From: a virus
Length of the DNA: 22,109 bases
Virus record (IMG/VR): IMGVR_UViG_3300028025_000369
Location: 1 to 22,109 of that record
Direction: 5' to 3' (one strand)
Positions within the stretch are counted from its first letter, which is position 1. Each line of letters begins with the position of its first letter. Shown here piece after piece: positions 1 through 6,230 of this stretch. The translations under genes were made by a program, and so were the position numbers. A model generated the notes under the pieces. It did not search any database, had not been told where the DNA came from, and saw nothing but the letters and a program-made list of their open reading frames with translations.

Positions 1-1
1 G

Positions 2-340
2 CAGATTTACAAAGAGAATGGCGAGCGTGAGTTGGTATATACGATGCCCGAATCAACTGGCCTGCAAGAAGTTGGATCGGTTGGCATGGGCGTGATGCTG
101 ATCAAGGCCAATGTCTTTGCGGCTTTGTCAGAGCCTTGGTTCGAGACTCCATGGCGGCATGACAAGCGTGGGTACATTGGAGAGGATGTTTTCTTCTGTA
201 AGAAAGCCAGAGATGCAGGCTTTAAGATATGGATTGATCATGATGTGAGCAAGGAAATAGGCCACATTGGGATGTTTGAATTCAAGCATGACCATACTTG
301 GGTGATGCGTGAAGTCCAAGAAACTGAAAAGGTTACCTGA
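2..340 (+). CDS. Glycosyltransferase-like protein, C-terminal part (5' end outside window)
   Basis: The reading frame is open from the window edge, so only about 112 C-terminal residues are seen; the TTG at 32 and ATG at 44 are internal codons, not starts. The segment GSVGMGVMLIKANVF, followed by PWF, GEDVFFCKKARDAGF and IDHDVSKEIGHIG, matches the end of family-2 (GT-A fold) glycosyltransferases. There the acidic pair in GED supplies the catalytic base region and the distal His helps metal/nucleotide binding. Such proteins occur in phages and may glycosylate a virion protein or modified DNA bases; the acceptor cannot be inferred here. It overlaps the adaptor gene by one base (TGATG), so it is probably co-translated with the head module. 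The N-terminal sugar-nucleotide site is not in the window, so activity is unproven. Confidence 0.7.
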   Translation, partial: QIYKENGERELVYTMPESTGLQEVGSVGMGVMLIKANVFAALSEPWFETPWRHDKRGYIGEDVFFCKKARDAGFKIWIDHDVSKEIGHIGMFEFKHDHTWVMREVQETEKVT

Positions 341-969
341 TGGCACTCACGACTTATGCAGAGCTGAAGACCTCGGTTGGCGACTGGCTCAACCGAACTG
401 ATTTGGCGACTGCCATTTCAGACTTTGTCAGCTTGGCAGAGGCTCAAATTGAGCGCCAGTTGCGTACACGCCAAATGATTGTGCGTGCCAATGCAACATT
501 TGCGGCTGCTGCTGAATATGGCACAGTGCCTGATGACTTCTTGGAAGTCAAAGCCATCAAGATCAACACAAACCCAATCACCAATTTGACATTCCAAACC
601 ATTGATGCAATGGATTCGCTGTCGAATACGACTTACTTGTCCAGCGGAAAGCCTTTGTATTTCAGCGTTGTCGGAAATCAATTCAGACTGTTACCAATTC
701 CTGATGGTGAATACACCGCAGAGCTGGTCTACTATGCAAAGTTGACTAAGTTATCAGACACAAATACCACCAACTGGCTGCTGACTCAAGCGCCTGATGT
801 GTATTTGTATGGTTCACTTTTACAGGCTGCGCCATACCTACAAGACGATGCGAGAATCTCTGTATGGTCATCGCTGTATCAGGCAGGATTGGATCAGTTG
901 CAGATTGCAGATGATCGTGGTTCTACATCAGGCGGCGTGATTATGTCGAGAGCAAGGACATTTGGATGA
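340..969 (+). CDS. Head-tail adaptor/connector-like protein
   Basis: A 209-aa protein beginning MALTTYAELKTSVGDWLNR, then a helical stretch with LAEAQIERQLRTRQM. It continues with a beta-rich middle (VPDDFLEVKAIKIN, FSVVGNQFRLLPIPDGEYTAELVYYAKL) and a C-terminal helix containing LLQAAPYLQDDARISVWSSLYQAGLDQL. This layout fits the phage adaptor proteins that bind below the portal ring (SU10-type adaptor, gp4/gp6-like function), which start the tail after DNA packaging. The length is normal for the family. It starts at the ATG overlapping the preceding stop and ends overlapping the next gene (ATGA). Assignment is from remembered family pattern; function in this phage is inferred. Confidence 0.75.
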   Translation: MALTTYAELKTSVGDWLNRTDLATAISDFVSLAEAQIERQLRTRQMIVRANATFAAAAEYGTVPDDFLEVKAIKINTNPITNLTFQTIDAMDSLSNTTYLSSGKPLYFSVVGNQFRLLPIPDGEYTAELVYYAKLTKLSDTNTTNWLLTQAPDVYLYGSLLQAAPYLQDDARISVWSSLYQAGLDQLQIADDRGSTSGGVIMSRARTFG

Positions 970-1154
970 TAGTAAACACCACCAAAGGCGAGATGGATGA
1001 CTCATTGCTTGAGAAGCGTGAGGGGTCTGTTGAGAACGATACCGAGACAACGAGTTGGGTAGAGTATTGGCTTGATGGTGAGATGGTGCATCGATCTGTC
1101 CACATGGCGCTTAAACGTGGCGTTTTTGCTGATGGCATCAGCCAACAAATTTAA
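966..1154 (+). CDS. Small phage protein of unknown function (62 aa)
   Basis: A 62-aa acidic protein containing DDSLLEKREGSVENDTETTSWVEYWLDGEMVHRSVHMALKRG. It has no membrane segment or signal peptide. Its ATG overlaps the adaptor stop codon (ATGA), and it lies between the adaptor and a virion protein, so it is probably translated by coupling. I do not recognise a named domain; similar short proteins with the Glu-Tyr-Trp-x-x-Gly pattern are common next to phage adaptor genes. A structural or assembly role is only a guess from position. Confidence 0.7.
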   Translation: MIVNTTKGEMDDSLLEKREGSVENDTETTSWVEYWLDGEMVHRSVHMALKRGVFADGISQQI

Positions 1155-1165
1155 GGAATAAAAGT

Positions 1166-1621
1166 ATGGCCAATACACAAGCAATGTGTACGAGTTTCAA
1201 GGGTGAGCTGCTTGTCGGACACCACAACTTTGGCACTGGCGTAGTACGCGCATCCACCACAGCCGACACTTTCAAGGCTGCCTTGTACTTGGCCTCTGCC
1301 ACTGTCAATGCGTCCACCACAGCCTACAGCTCCACAGGAGAGGTGACAGGCACAGGCTACTCCGCAGGCGGCGTTACAGTGACATTTGGCACAGCTCCAA
1401 GCACCAGTGGCACTACAGCCTTTGTGACGCCAAGCGCCAGCATCAGCTACTCTGCTGTCACTCTTTCTACAGCCTTTGACGCGGTCCTGATCTATAACTC
1501 GACTCAGTCAAACAAGGCAGTCAGCGTCCACACATTTGGCAGTCAGACAGTGACTGCTGGAACATTTACGCTGACTATGCCGACCAATGATGCAAGCACT
1601 GGCCTGATCAGGCTGGCTTAA
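1166..1621 (+). CDS. Virion structural protein, Thr/Ser-rich, beta-structured
   Basis: A 151-aa protein beginning MANTQAMCTSFKGELLVG. It is very rich in Thr, Ser, Ala and Gly and has the block TFKAALYLASATVNASTTAY early, then SASISYSAVTLSTAFDAVLI and FGSQTVTAGTFTLTMP near the end. Alternating hydrophobic and Thr residues suggest beta sandwich structure. I recall this family as a frequent protein in tailed-phage structural modules (sometimes called a tail or decoration protein), but its exact place in the particle is not known to me. The start is supported by AAGGAA eight bases upstream of the ATG. It sits between adaptor and fibre genes, consistent with a head or tail surface component. Confidence 0.75.
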   Translation: MANTQAMCTSFKGELLVGHHNFGTGVVRASTTADTFKAALYLASATVNASTTAYSSTGEVTGTGYSAGGVTVTFGTAPSTSGTTAFVTPSASISYSAVTLSTAFDAVLIYNSTQSNKAVSVHTFGSQTVTAGTFTLTMPTNDASTGLIRLA

Positions 1622-1634
1622 CTGGGGCAGCGGT

Positions 1635-2153
1635 ATGGCTGCTTATGGAACAGGCTATTACGGCCTTGGCGTCTACGGCATAGGGAATGTCGTTATCAGC
1701 GGCAATCAGGCTACTGGTGCTGTTGGCACGCTCCTTACTAACAGATCAATTCAAGAAGATGGAACGATTGCCACAGGCAATGTCGGCACTGTCGGATTAA
1801 CTGTATCCATTGCCATCACAGGCAATGCAGCAACTGGCGCTGTTAACTCGGTATTAGTCTCGCCAATCATCACAGGCAATGCGGCGACTGGTGCTGTTGG
1901 AACAGTATTGGCCGAGGTCATATCGTTCCAAGACATCACAGGCGTTGATGGTACAGGCGCTGTTGACAGTGTTTTGGCCGTCATTGAGGTTGCGATTACT
2001 GGCGTTGAATCTATTGGCGCTGTTGGATCGATGATTGGATATGGTTGGGGAGCTGTACCAAACACATCCGAGAGCTGGACACCAATTTCAGACACATCAG
2101 AAAGTTGGACTGATTTGTCGGACAATTCAGTCACTTGGCAAGAGGCCGCGTAG
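1635..2153 (+). CDS. Virion-associated repeat protein with ATGAVG motifs
   Basis: A 172-aa protein with a Gly/Tyr-rich N-terminus (YGTGYYGLGVYGIG). About six copies follow of a 14-16 residue beta-hairpin-like motif of the type ITGNAATGAVGTVL (residues 19-34, 45-58, 60-74, 79-92, 100-114 and 120-134). The C-terminus carries three tryptophans spaced exactly ten residues apart (W148, W158, W168) within Ser/Asp/Thr-rich sequence. Proteins with this TGxxATGxVG repeat are widespread in environmental phages, next to structural genes; their role is not established as far as I know, and a surface adhesin or fibre-associated role is inference. It precedes the HNH gene by seven bases. Confidence 0.7.
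   Translation: MAAYGTGYYGLGVYGIGNVVISGNQATGAVGTLLTNRSIQEDGTIATGNVGTVGLTVSIAITGNAATGAVNSVLVSPIITGNAATGAVGTVLAEVISFQDITGVDGTGAVDSVLAVIEVAITGVESIGAVGSMIGYGWGAVPNTSESWTPISDTSESWTDLSDNSVTWQEAA
1689..2036 (+). repeat. Degenerate in-frame tandem repeats encoding ATGAVG units
   Basis: The DNA repeats the phrase 'acaggcaatg' plus a variant of 'actggtgctgttgg' at irregular multiples of three bases. The clearest pair lies around 1816-1857 and 1870-1911. The copies differ mostly at third codon positions, which indicates an old expansion kept under protein-level selection and not a fresh slippage event. Confidence 0.7.
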
Positions 2154-2160
2154 GTTACAA

Positions 2161-2661
2161 ATGAAGAAAACAGAATTATTGACTCAGCAGCGATTAAAAG
2201 AAGTGTTGAACTATAACGCTGAGTCTGGTGTTTTTACATGGAAAACTGGGCGACCCAAAGCAGCCAAAGGAGAAGTTGCTGGTGGATTTAGTGATCGTGG
2301 ATATTTAACTATTTGCATTGATGGCGTAAAACATCGCGCTCACAGACTTGCTTGGCTATATGTTTATGGCGTTTACCCCGATCAAATAGATCATGAAAAC
2401 CATGTCAGACATGACAACAGAATAATAAATTTAATAGCATCGGACAGTTATGGAAATAGTAGAAATAAATCCAAACCATCGGACAATACATCTGGTGTTG
2501 TCGGAGTTTCTTTGAGTAATAGAATTAACCAAAAAAATGTCAAATGGGAAGTTAGAGTTTGTGGAAAGTTTCTAGGATATTTCGACAATTTTTTTGACGC
2601 TGTTTGCAAGAGAAAATCTGCTGAACGGCAATTTGACTTTCATCCTAATCACGGAATTTAA
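2161..2661 (+). CDS. HNH homing endonuclease with AP2-like DNA-binding domain
   Basis: From the ATG at 2161 the product is 166 aa; a longer frame starting at 2035 would run inside the upstream repeat gene and is unlikely. Residues 56-92 carry the HNH signature: HRLAWLYVYG, then IDHENHVRHDNRIINL, with His61, Asp77-His78, Asn80 and Asn86/Asn90. Residues 110-157 (NTSGVVGVS, KWEVRVCGKFLGYF, AERQFDF) match the AP2/integrase-type DNA-binding domain often fused to phage HNH nucleases. Such free-standing enzymes nick or cut a target in a related phage and spread by repair of the break. The gene is AT-richer than its flanks and lies between two structural genes, as expected for a selfish insertion. 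Activity is not shown by sequence alone. Confidence 0.9.
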   Translation: MKKTELLTQQRLKEVLNYNAESGVFTWKTGRPKAAKGEVAGGFSDRGYLTICIDGVKHRAHRLAWLYVYGVYPDQIDHENHVRHDNRIINLIASDSYGNSRNKSKPSDNTSGVVGVSLSNRINQKNVKWEVRVCGKFLGYFDNFFDAVCKRKSAERQFDFHPNHGI

Positions 2662-2673
2662 CGGAGATTTAAC

Positions 2674-4062
2674 ATGGCAGATTCCACGACCACAAACCTA
2701 TTACTTACAAAACCAGAAGTAGGTGCAAGTACTGACACTTGGGGAAGCAAAATTAACACCGACTTAGACAGCATTGACTCTGTCTTTGCGGCTGCTGGTA
2801 CTGGTACATCAGTTGGCTTGAACATTGGATCAGGCAAGAAGCTGAAGTTGGTTGGCGATGTCATCGACACCAACGGCAATGAGCTGTTGAAAGTGACTGC
2901 CACAGCCTCTGCTGTCAATGAGTTGACTTTGACTAATGCGGCTACTGGTGGCGTGCCAACATTGACTGCATCAGGCGATGATACAAACATTGGTTTTGAG
3001 TTGATCTCAAAAGGCACTGGCGAGATCACAGCCAATGTCAACGGCAAAGATGTATTCAACGCGTCAAGCAACTTTGGCTTCAAAAACCGCATCATCAATG
3101 GTGCAATGGTGATTGACCAAAGGAATGCGGGGGCGAGTGTTGCCTTTACTTCATCGGCATACACCCTAGACAGATGGGTTGGTGCTGTTGGTACTGCAAC
3201 AGGAACAACTATTCGAAGATCAACAACATCAACAGCAGGATTTTCAAACTCTGCCTTGATTACTATTGGAACTGGTGCATCCCCTGCGTCTGGTGCGGTA
3301 AACAGGATTTACCAAGTAATTGAGGGCTTTAATATTGCAGACCTTGCGTGGGGAACTGCATCTGCCGCAACAGTTACATTGTCTTTTTGGGTTCGATCAA
3401 GTGTTACTGGCACTTTCTCAGGCGCTTTGTATGGTGCAAGCACAATACAGTCATACCCATTTAACTACACAATAAATGCGGCAAATACGTTTGAGCAAAA
3501 GACAGTAACCATTGCTGGCCCAACTACTGGAACATGGGACTCTACAAATGGCGCAGGAATCTATGTCAATTTTGATTTAGGTAGCGGTACAACTTTTAAA
3601 GGTACAGCAAATGCTTGGGCTACAGGTACTTTTATTGGAGTAACTGGTGCAACAAACTTATGCGCTACCACAGGCGCTACTTTCTACATCACAGGCGTAC
3701 AGCTAGAAAAAGGCTCAACAGCTACTAGCTTTGATTACAGATCTTATGGGACTGAGTTGGCTTTGTGTCAGAGGTACTATCAATTTGTTGGTGGTAATAC
3801 TGGAGATTTAAACTCAATAGCGTTAAGAAGTTATACAACTTCTGGCTCATATGTAGGAAACCAATATATGTTTCCAGTTCAAATGAGAGCTTCTCCAACA
3901 ATGACTATTAGCGGAACATTTGTAGTCACAAATTGTGGTCAACCTGTTTCATTAGGGGCAGATGGAAAGACATGGTCATTCCAAACACAGGCTTCTGCTA
4001 CTGGCGCAATGGTTTTATATTCAAACAATTCTGGCTTAATGACTTTTTCAGCGGAGTTATAA
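2674..4062 (+). CDS. Tail fibre / receptor-binding protein
   Basis: A 462-aa protein. The N-terminal part (MADSTTTNLLLTKPEVGASTDTWG, INTDLDSIDSVF) is the attachment-type segment I know from many phage fibre proteins. Residues about 45-135 are beta-rich repeats ending in NGKDVFNASSNFG. From about residue 136 a distinct module begins (FKNRIINGAMVIDQRNAGAS, AYTLDRW), followed by a jelly-roll-like domain ending with FYITGVQLEKGSTATSFDYR, which resembles a carbohydrate-binding fold. A C-terminal tip of about 90 residues begins at ELALCQRYYQF. The shift to AT-richer DNA after about 3180 fits modular exchange of the host-recognition end. GGAG upstream of the ATG supports the start. It should bind the host surface; the receptor is unknown. 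Confidence 0.85.
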   Translation: MADSTTTNLLLTKPEVGASTDTWGSKINTDLDSIDSVFAAAGTGTSVGLNIGSGKKLKLVGDVIDTNGNELLKVTATASAVNELTLTNAATGGVPTLTASGDDTNIGFELISKGTGEITANVNGKDVFNASSNFGFKNRIINGAMVIDQRNAGASVAFTSSAYTLDRWVGAVGTATGTTIRRSTTSTAGFSNSALITIGTGASPASGAVNRIYQVIEGFNIADLAWGTASAATVTLSFWVRSSVTGTFSGALYGASTIQSYPFNYTINAANTFEQKTVTIAGPTTGTWDSTNGAGIYVNFDLGSGTTFKGTANAWATGTFIGVTGATNLCATTGATFYITGVQLEKGSTATSFDYRSYGTELALCQRYYQFVGGNTGDLNSIALRSYTTSGSYVGNQYMFPVQMRASPTMTISGTFVVTNCGQPVSLGADGKTWSFQTQASATGAMVLYSNNSGLMTFSAEL

Positions 4063-4206
4063 ATGTACAAATTAACACAGTATCAAAATGTATTGCGTTT
4101 AGCCGATAACGCTTGCATTCCCTTTGACCCCGCCAACACCGACTACCAAGAATATCTTGCATGGCTTGCAGATGGCAACACACCACTTCCCGCAGATGAA
4201 TCATGA
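4063..4206 (+). CDS. Small fibre-associated protein (47 aa)
   Basis: The ATG follows the fibre stop codon directly (TAAATG) and the TGA overlaps the next ATG (ATGA). The product contains [38 protein letters not shown] and ends TPLPADES. This pattern (IPxDPxNxDYxxYLxWLxxGNTPxPA) is one I know from short proteins, or protein N-termini, encoded just downstream of phage tail fibres; they may help fibre assembly. Tight coupling at both ends argues for a real gene despite its size. The chaperone-like role is inferred from position and length. Confidence 0.75.
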   Translation: MYKLTQYQNVLRLADNACIPFDPANTDYQEYLAWLADGNTPLPADES

Positions 4207-4400
4207 GCGAGTCCATAGAAAAGGAATTCGCCGTCCACCAGGCAATTTGCGAACAGCGGTATAAATCCATCGAAGACAAGCTGGAGAGTGGCAAGGGCAG
4301 GATGCAGAAGATTGAGATTCAGCTCTATATTGTCATTGCCGCCATCTTGTTTGGGCCTGGCGTTGCCGCCGACCTTGTGAAGAAGCTGTTGGGACTGTAA
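4203..4400 (+). CDS. XhlA-like small membrane protein, candidate lysis accessory
   Basis: A 65-aa protein with a charged, probably coiled-coil N-terminal half ([34 protein letters not shown]). A single hydrophobic segment follows near residues 40-58 ([20 protein letters not shown]) and the protein ends KKLLGL. Coiled coil plus one C-terminal membrane helix is the layout of XhlA/haemolysin-type lysis-associated proteins and some small holins. It opens the cluster of membrane proteins leading to the endolysin, which supports a lysis role. The start is the ATG overlapping the preceding stop. Membrane topology is a prediction from sequence. Confidence 0.7.
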   Translation: MSESIEKEFAVHQAICEQRYKSIEDKLESGKGRMQKIEIQLYIVIAAILFGPGVAADLVKKLLGL

Positions 4401-4404
4401 CGAT

Positions 4405-5091
4405 GTGGACCCCATCTCCATCCTATTTGCAGCCAACGCCTGCGTTGCCGCAATCAAAGAGGGGTGCGAGCTGTACAAGCAAGCCAAGTCCTCATTCATG
4501 GAGGTCAAGTCCACTGTTGAAGAAGCTATTGGTGTCGCCAACGAGGTTAGAGGTTTCTGGTCAAAGCTATTCGGATCGAAGCCAAAGACCCAACAGCCTG
4601 TCCAACAGACGCGCAAAAAGGAAAAGTATGTAGCAGTCAATGAGACTCAGGTGATGATTGATGTGGTTGCACAGCTCACCGAGTTTTTCAAGTTGCAAGA
4701 GAAGCTGGCTGCACATATCAGGGAAGAGGAAGAGAAAAGCAAGAACGTCTATGACCCAGACGCCAACCTCATGGAGGCAGCACTCAAGAGAGTGATGGCG
4801 TTGGATCAGATGGCAGAGTTGGAGAAGACCATCAGGGAAACCATGGTCTATCAGTCCCCACCCGAAATGGGCGCAATCTATTCAAAAACCTTTGAGATGC
4901 GAGACATCATCAAGGCTGAACAGGAGAATGCTAGGCTTAAAGAGGAGGCGAAAGAGAGGGTTAAGCAATGGCAACGGCAGGAGGCAAAGCGAAACTTGCA
5001 CGCAAAGTCAGCATACCTAGTAGCGACTTTGATATTCCTCCTCTACCTTTGGGCGTGGCTGTTGTTCGTAAATCGATTGGGGAAGACATAG
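4405..5091 (+). CDS. Coiled-coil protein with C-terminal membrane anchor, unknown function
   Basis: A 228-aa protein starting at GTG 4405 (MDPISILFAANACVAAIKEG after initiation); the nearby ATG at 4403 opens a different frame that dies at 4633. The N-terminal 60 residues are amphipathic helices; the middle is strongly charged and helical (FKLQEKLAAHIREEEEKSK, then AELEKTIRETMVYQSPPEMG). A hydrophobic segment near residues 203-221 (SAYLVATLIFLLYLWAWLLF) anchors the end. I recall homologues in many podophages annotated only as hypothetical. It lies in the lysis cluster and overlaps the next gene by 124 bases, so a membrane or lysis-related job is possible but not shown. Confidence 0.75.
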   Translation: MDPISILFAANACVAAIKEGCELYKQAKSSFMEVKSTVEEAIGVANEVRGFWSKLFGSKPKTQQPVQQTRKKEKYVAVNETQVMIDVVAQLTEFFKLQEKLAAHIREEEEKSKNVYDPDANLMEAALKRVMALDQMAELEKTIRETMVYQSPPEMGAIYSKTFEMRDIIKAEQENARLKEEAKERVKQWQRQEAKRNLHAKSAYLVATLIFLLYLWAWLLFVNRLGKT

Positions 5092-5258
5092 TGGGATGGG
5101 TAGCAGCAGTCATTCTTGTCGCATTGTTGTTGCCCATGCTTGGTATGCTCTATCTTGATGTCTTGGAGGCCAAGCACGACACCAAGGTGCAATTGGAAAA
5201 AGTGGAAAAGTTAAGGCGGCAGATTGAAGCGCAACAGCGAAAGGATAAAGACAAATGA
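4968..5258 (+). CDS. Single-pass membrane protein with short coiled coil, possible inner spanin-like protein
   Basis: A 96-aa protein. Residues 1-40 are soluble, with FDIPPLPLGVAVVRKSIGED. Residues about 41-65 are hydrophobic (VGWVAAVILVALLLPMLGML). The remainder is a charged helix (KVQLEKVEKLRRQIEAQQRK) suited to a coiled coil. The first 124 bases overlap the preceding gene in another frame, an unusually long overlap, yet the encoded N-terminus looks like a conserved phage sequence, so I keep the ATG at 4968. Its stop overlaps the ATG of the lipoprotein gene. A membrane anchor plus periplasmic helix next to a lipoprotein mimics an i-spanin/o-spanin pair, but a real Rz/Rz1 pair is found 500 bases downstream, so this is tentative. 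Confidence 0.7.
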   Translation: MATAGGKAKLARKVSIPSSDFDIPPLPLGVAVVRKSIGEDIVGWVAAVILVALLLPMLGMLYLDVLEAKHDTKVQLEKVEKLRRQIEAQQRKDKDK

Positions 5259-5437
5259 ACGTGTATGAGATTTGGATTCTGTCGGTCTTGCTGGTGGTGC
5301 TGACTGGCTGTGAAGATAGATACCGCTATAAATGCCAAGATCCACTCAATTGGCAAAATGCCGAATGCAAGCCACCAATCTGCACTGCTGCTGGTACTTG
5401 TCCCGAAATGCTTGTTAAACCAGAGGAGAAGAAATAA
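5255..5437 (+). CDS. Small outer-membrane lipoprotein
   Basis: A 60-aa protein with a lipoprotein signal: hydrophobic residues 6-17 and lipobox LTGC with Cys19. The mature part begins CEDRYRYKCQDPLNWQNAEC and has four further cysteines (27, 38, 43, 49) that could form two disulfides in the periplasm. Asp at position +3, not +2, suggests outer-membrane sorting by the usual rule. Similar EDRYRYxCQDPxNW lipoproteins occur in other phages in my memory, always near lysis genes. It is coupled by ATGA to the upstream membrane protein and by a one-base overlap to the holin-like gene. It could serve as an o-spanin-like partner, or in blocking superinfection; neither is proven. Confidence 0.75.
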   Translation: MNVYEIWILSVLLVVLTGCEDRYRYKCQDPLNWQNAECKPPICTAAGTCPEMLVKPEEKK

Positions 5438-5760
5438 TGGCAACCATTGGATACAAACCGAATAATCGCCTCACTGCTGACGAGATTGAAGTCAGGGTAT
5501 GGGCATTCGTTATCGTGGTCTTGGTGACCATCCTGCTGGCTTCCATGGGGATGTTTCTCTATTCTGTCAGCTTTGTTCAACAGCCCATGAATGGCAGTAT
5601 GGCGGCGATTGATAAGGTGTACACCCAGCAGATCAGCACCATCATGGTCTTCATCACTGGTGTGCTTGGCGGTGTAGCTGGACGCTCTGGCGTCAAGGCG
5701 ATTGCCAATGCAAGCGCCAAGGCTGAAGCTACTGACAATGATGAGCCACCAGCACCATGA
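5437..5760 (+). CDS. Holin-like protein, two membrane segments
   Basis: A 107-aa protein with a short cytoplasmic N-terminus (MATIGYKPNNRLTADEIEVR). A first membrane helix lies near residues 20-47 (FVIVVLVTILLASMGMFLYS), an extracytoplasmic loop follows, and a second helix lies near residues 68-86 (ISTIMVFITGVLGGVAG). The tail is hydrophilic and acidic. Size, two hydrophobic helices and location just ahead of Rz/Rz1 and the endolysin make it the best holin candidate: such proteins form the inner-membrane lesion that times lysis. Two-helix phage proteins vary greatly in sequence, so this rests on topology and context. Confidence 0.65.
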   Translation: MATIGYKPNNRLTADEIEVRVWAFVIVVLVTILLASMGMFLYSVSFVQQPMNGSMAAIDKVYTQQISTIMVFITGVLGGVAGRSGVKAIANASAKAEATDNDEPPAP

Positions 5761-6230
5761 GTTTGTTTAACCCTTGGGTGATCCTTGGCATCGTCATGGC
5801 GGTGCTGTCATCATTTGGTGGTGGATACTTCAAGGGTAAGCATGACGAGCATACGCGCCAGCAAATTGAAATTGCCGCGCTAAACGCCAAGGCAAGGGAG
5901 ACTGAGCAGGCAATGGCGCAAGTGGCACAGACTTATGGTCAGACATTACGAAAGGCGAACAATGTTGCAAAGGCTAAAGAAGACAAGTTGCGTGCTGATA
6001 TTGCCACTGGCGAGCGCAGGCTGTTCATTCCTGTCAAAGCCCCCGAGTGCGCCGTATCAGCCACCAGTGATGCCGCCACTGCCAGCGGAGATCACAGCGG
6101 AACAGCATCAGCCGAACTTGACCGAAAGACTGCTGAAGATCTTGTCGCCATCACAGCCGAGGGAGACACCGCCATCCGCAAGCTCAACACCTGCATCCAA
6201 ACCTACGAAACCTTAAGGGGAATGAAATGA
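5757..6230 (+). CDS. Rz: Rz-like inner-membrane spanin
   Basis: A 157-aa protein with an N-terminal membrane anchor at about residues 6-24 (PWVILGIVMAVLSSFGGGYF). A long charged alpha-helix follows (KHDEHTRQQIEIAALNAKAR, AKAKEDKLRADIATGERRLF), and the C-terminus includes PECAVSATSDAA and the final helix LDRKTAEDLVAITAEGDTAI. This is the Rz i-spanin layout: anchored in the inner membrane, it spans the periplasm and contacts the Rz1 lipoprotein to fuse the two membranes at the end of lysis. An Rz1 reading frame is embedded within it in the +1 frame, which strongly supports the call. It starts by ATGA overlap with the holin-like gene and ends by ATGA overlap with the endolysin gene. Confidence 0.85.
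   Translation: MSLFNPWVILGIVMAVLSSFGGGYFKGKHDEHTRQQIEIAALNAKARETEQAMAQVAQTYGQTLRKANNVAKAKEDKLRADIATGERRLFIPVKAPECAVSATSDAATASGDHSGTASAELDRKTAEDLVAITAEGDTAIRKLNTCIQTYETLRGMK
5962..6216 (+). CDS. Rz1: Rz1-like outer-membrane spanin lipoprotein, embedded in Rz
   Basis: The gene lies entirely inside the Rz gene in another frame. From the ATG at 5962 the product (84 aa) begins MLQRLKKTSCVLILPLASAGC, a textbook short lipoprotein signal with basic start, hydrophobic core and acceptable lipobox ending in Ala-Gly-Cys. An in-frame ATG at 5935 would add nine residues and is less likely to give a clean signal. The mature part is proline-rich (SKPPSAPYQPPVMPPLPAE), as in Rz1 proteins, followed by a polar tail. 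Embedded Rz1 genes are well known from lambda-like phages. It should be lipidated, sorted to the outer membrane and pair with the Rz C-terminus. Confidence 0.85.
   Translation: MLQRLKKTSCVLILPLASAGCSFLSKPPSAPYQPPVMPPLPAEITAEQHQPNLTERLLKILSPSQPRETPPSASSTPASKPTKP

Noticed and set aside
1689-2036. CRISPR-like repeat array
   Set aside because: The repeats are degenerate, in frame, lack unique spacers of constant length and encode a coherent protein motif.
1751-2134. Long minus-strand frame opposite the repeat gene
   Set aside because: Its repetitive Pro/Thr/Ala content mirrors the plus-strand repeats, no ribosome-binding site or coupling is present, and all neighbours run on the plus strand.
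2658-3164. Minus-strand frame of 168 codons opposite the fibre N-terminus
   Set aside because: It lies wholly within a well-supported plus-strand fibre gene and shows no motif or ribosome-binding site.
4403-4633. Frame starting at ATG 4403
   Set aside because: It is Ser/Pro-rich without domain character and ends inside the 228-aa gene, whose GTG start at 4405 gives a coherent protein.
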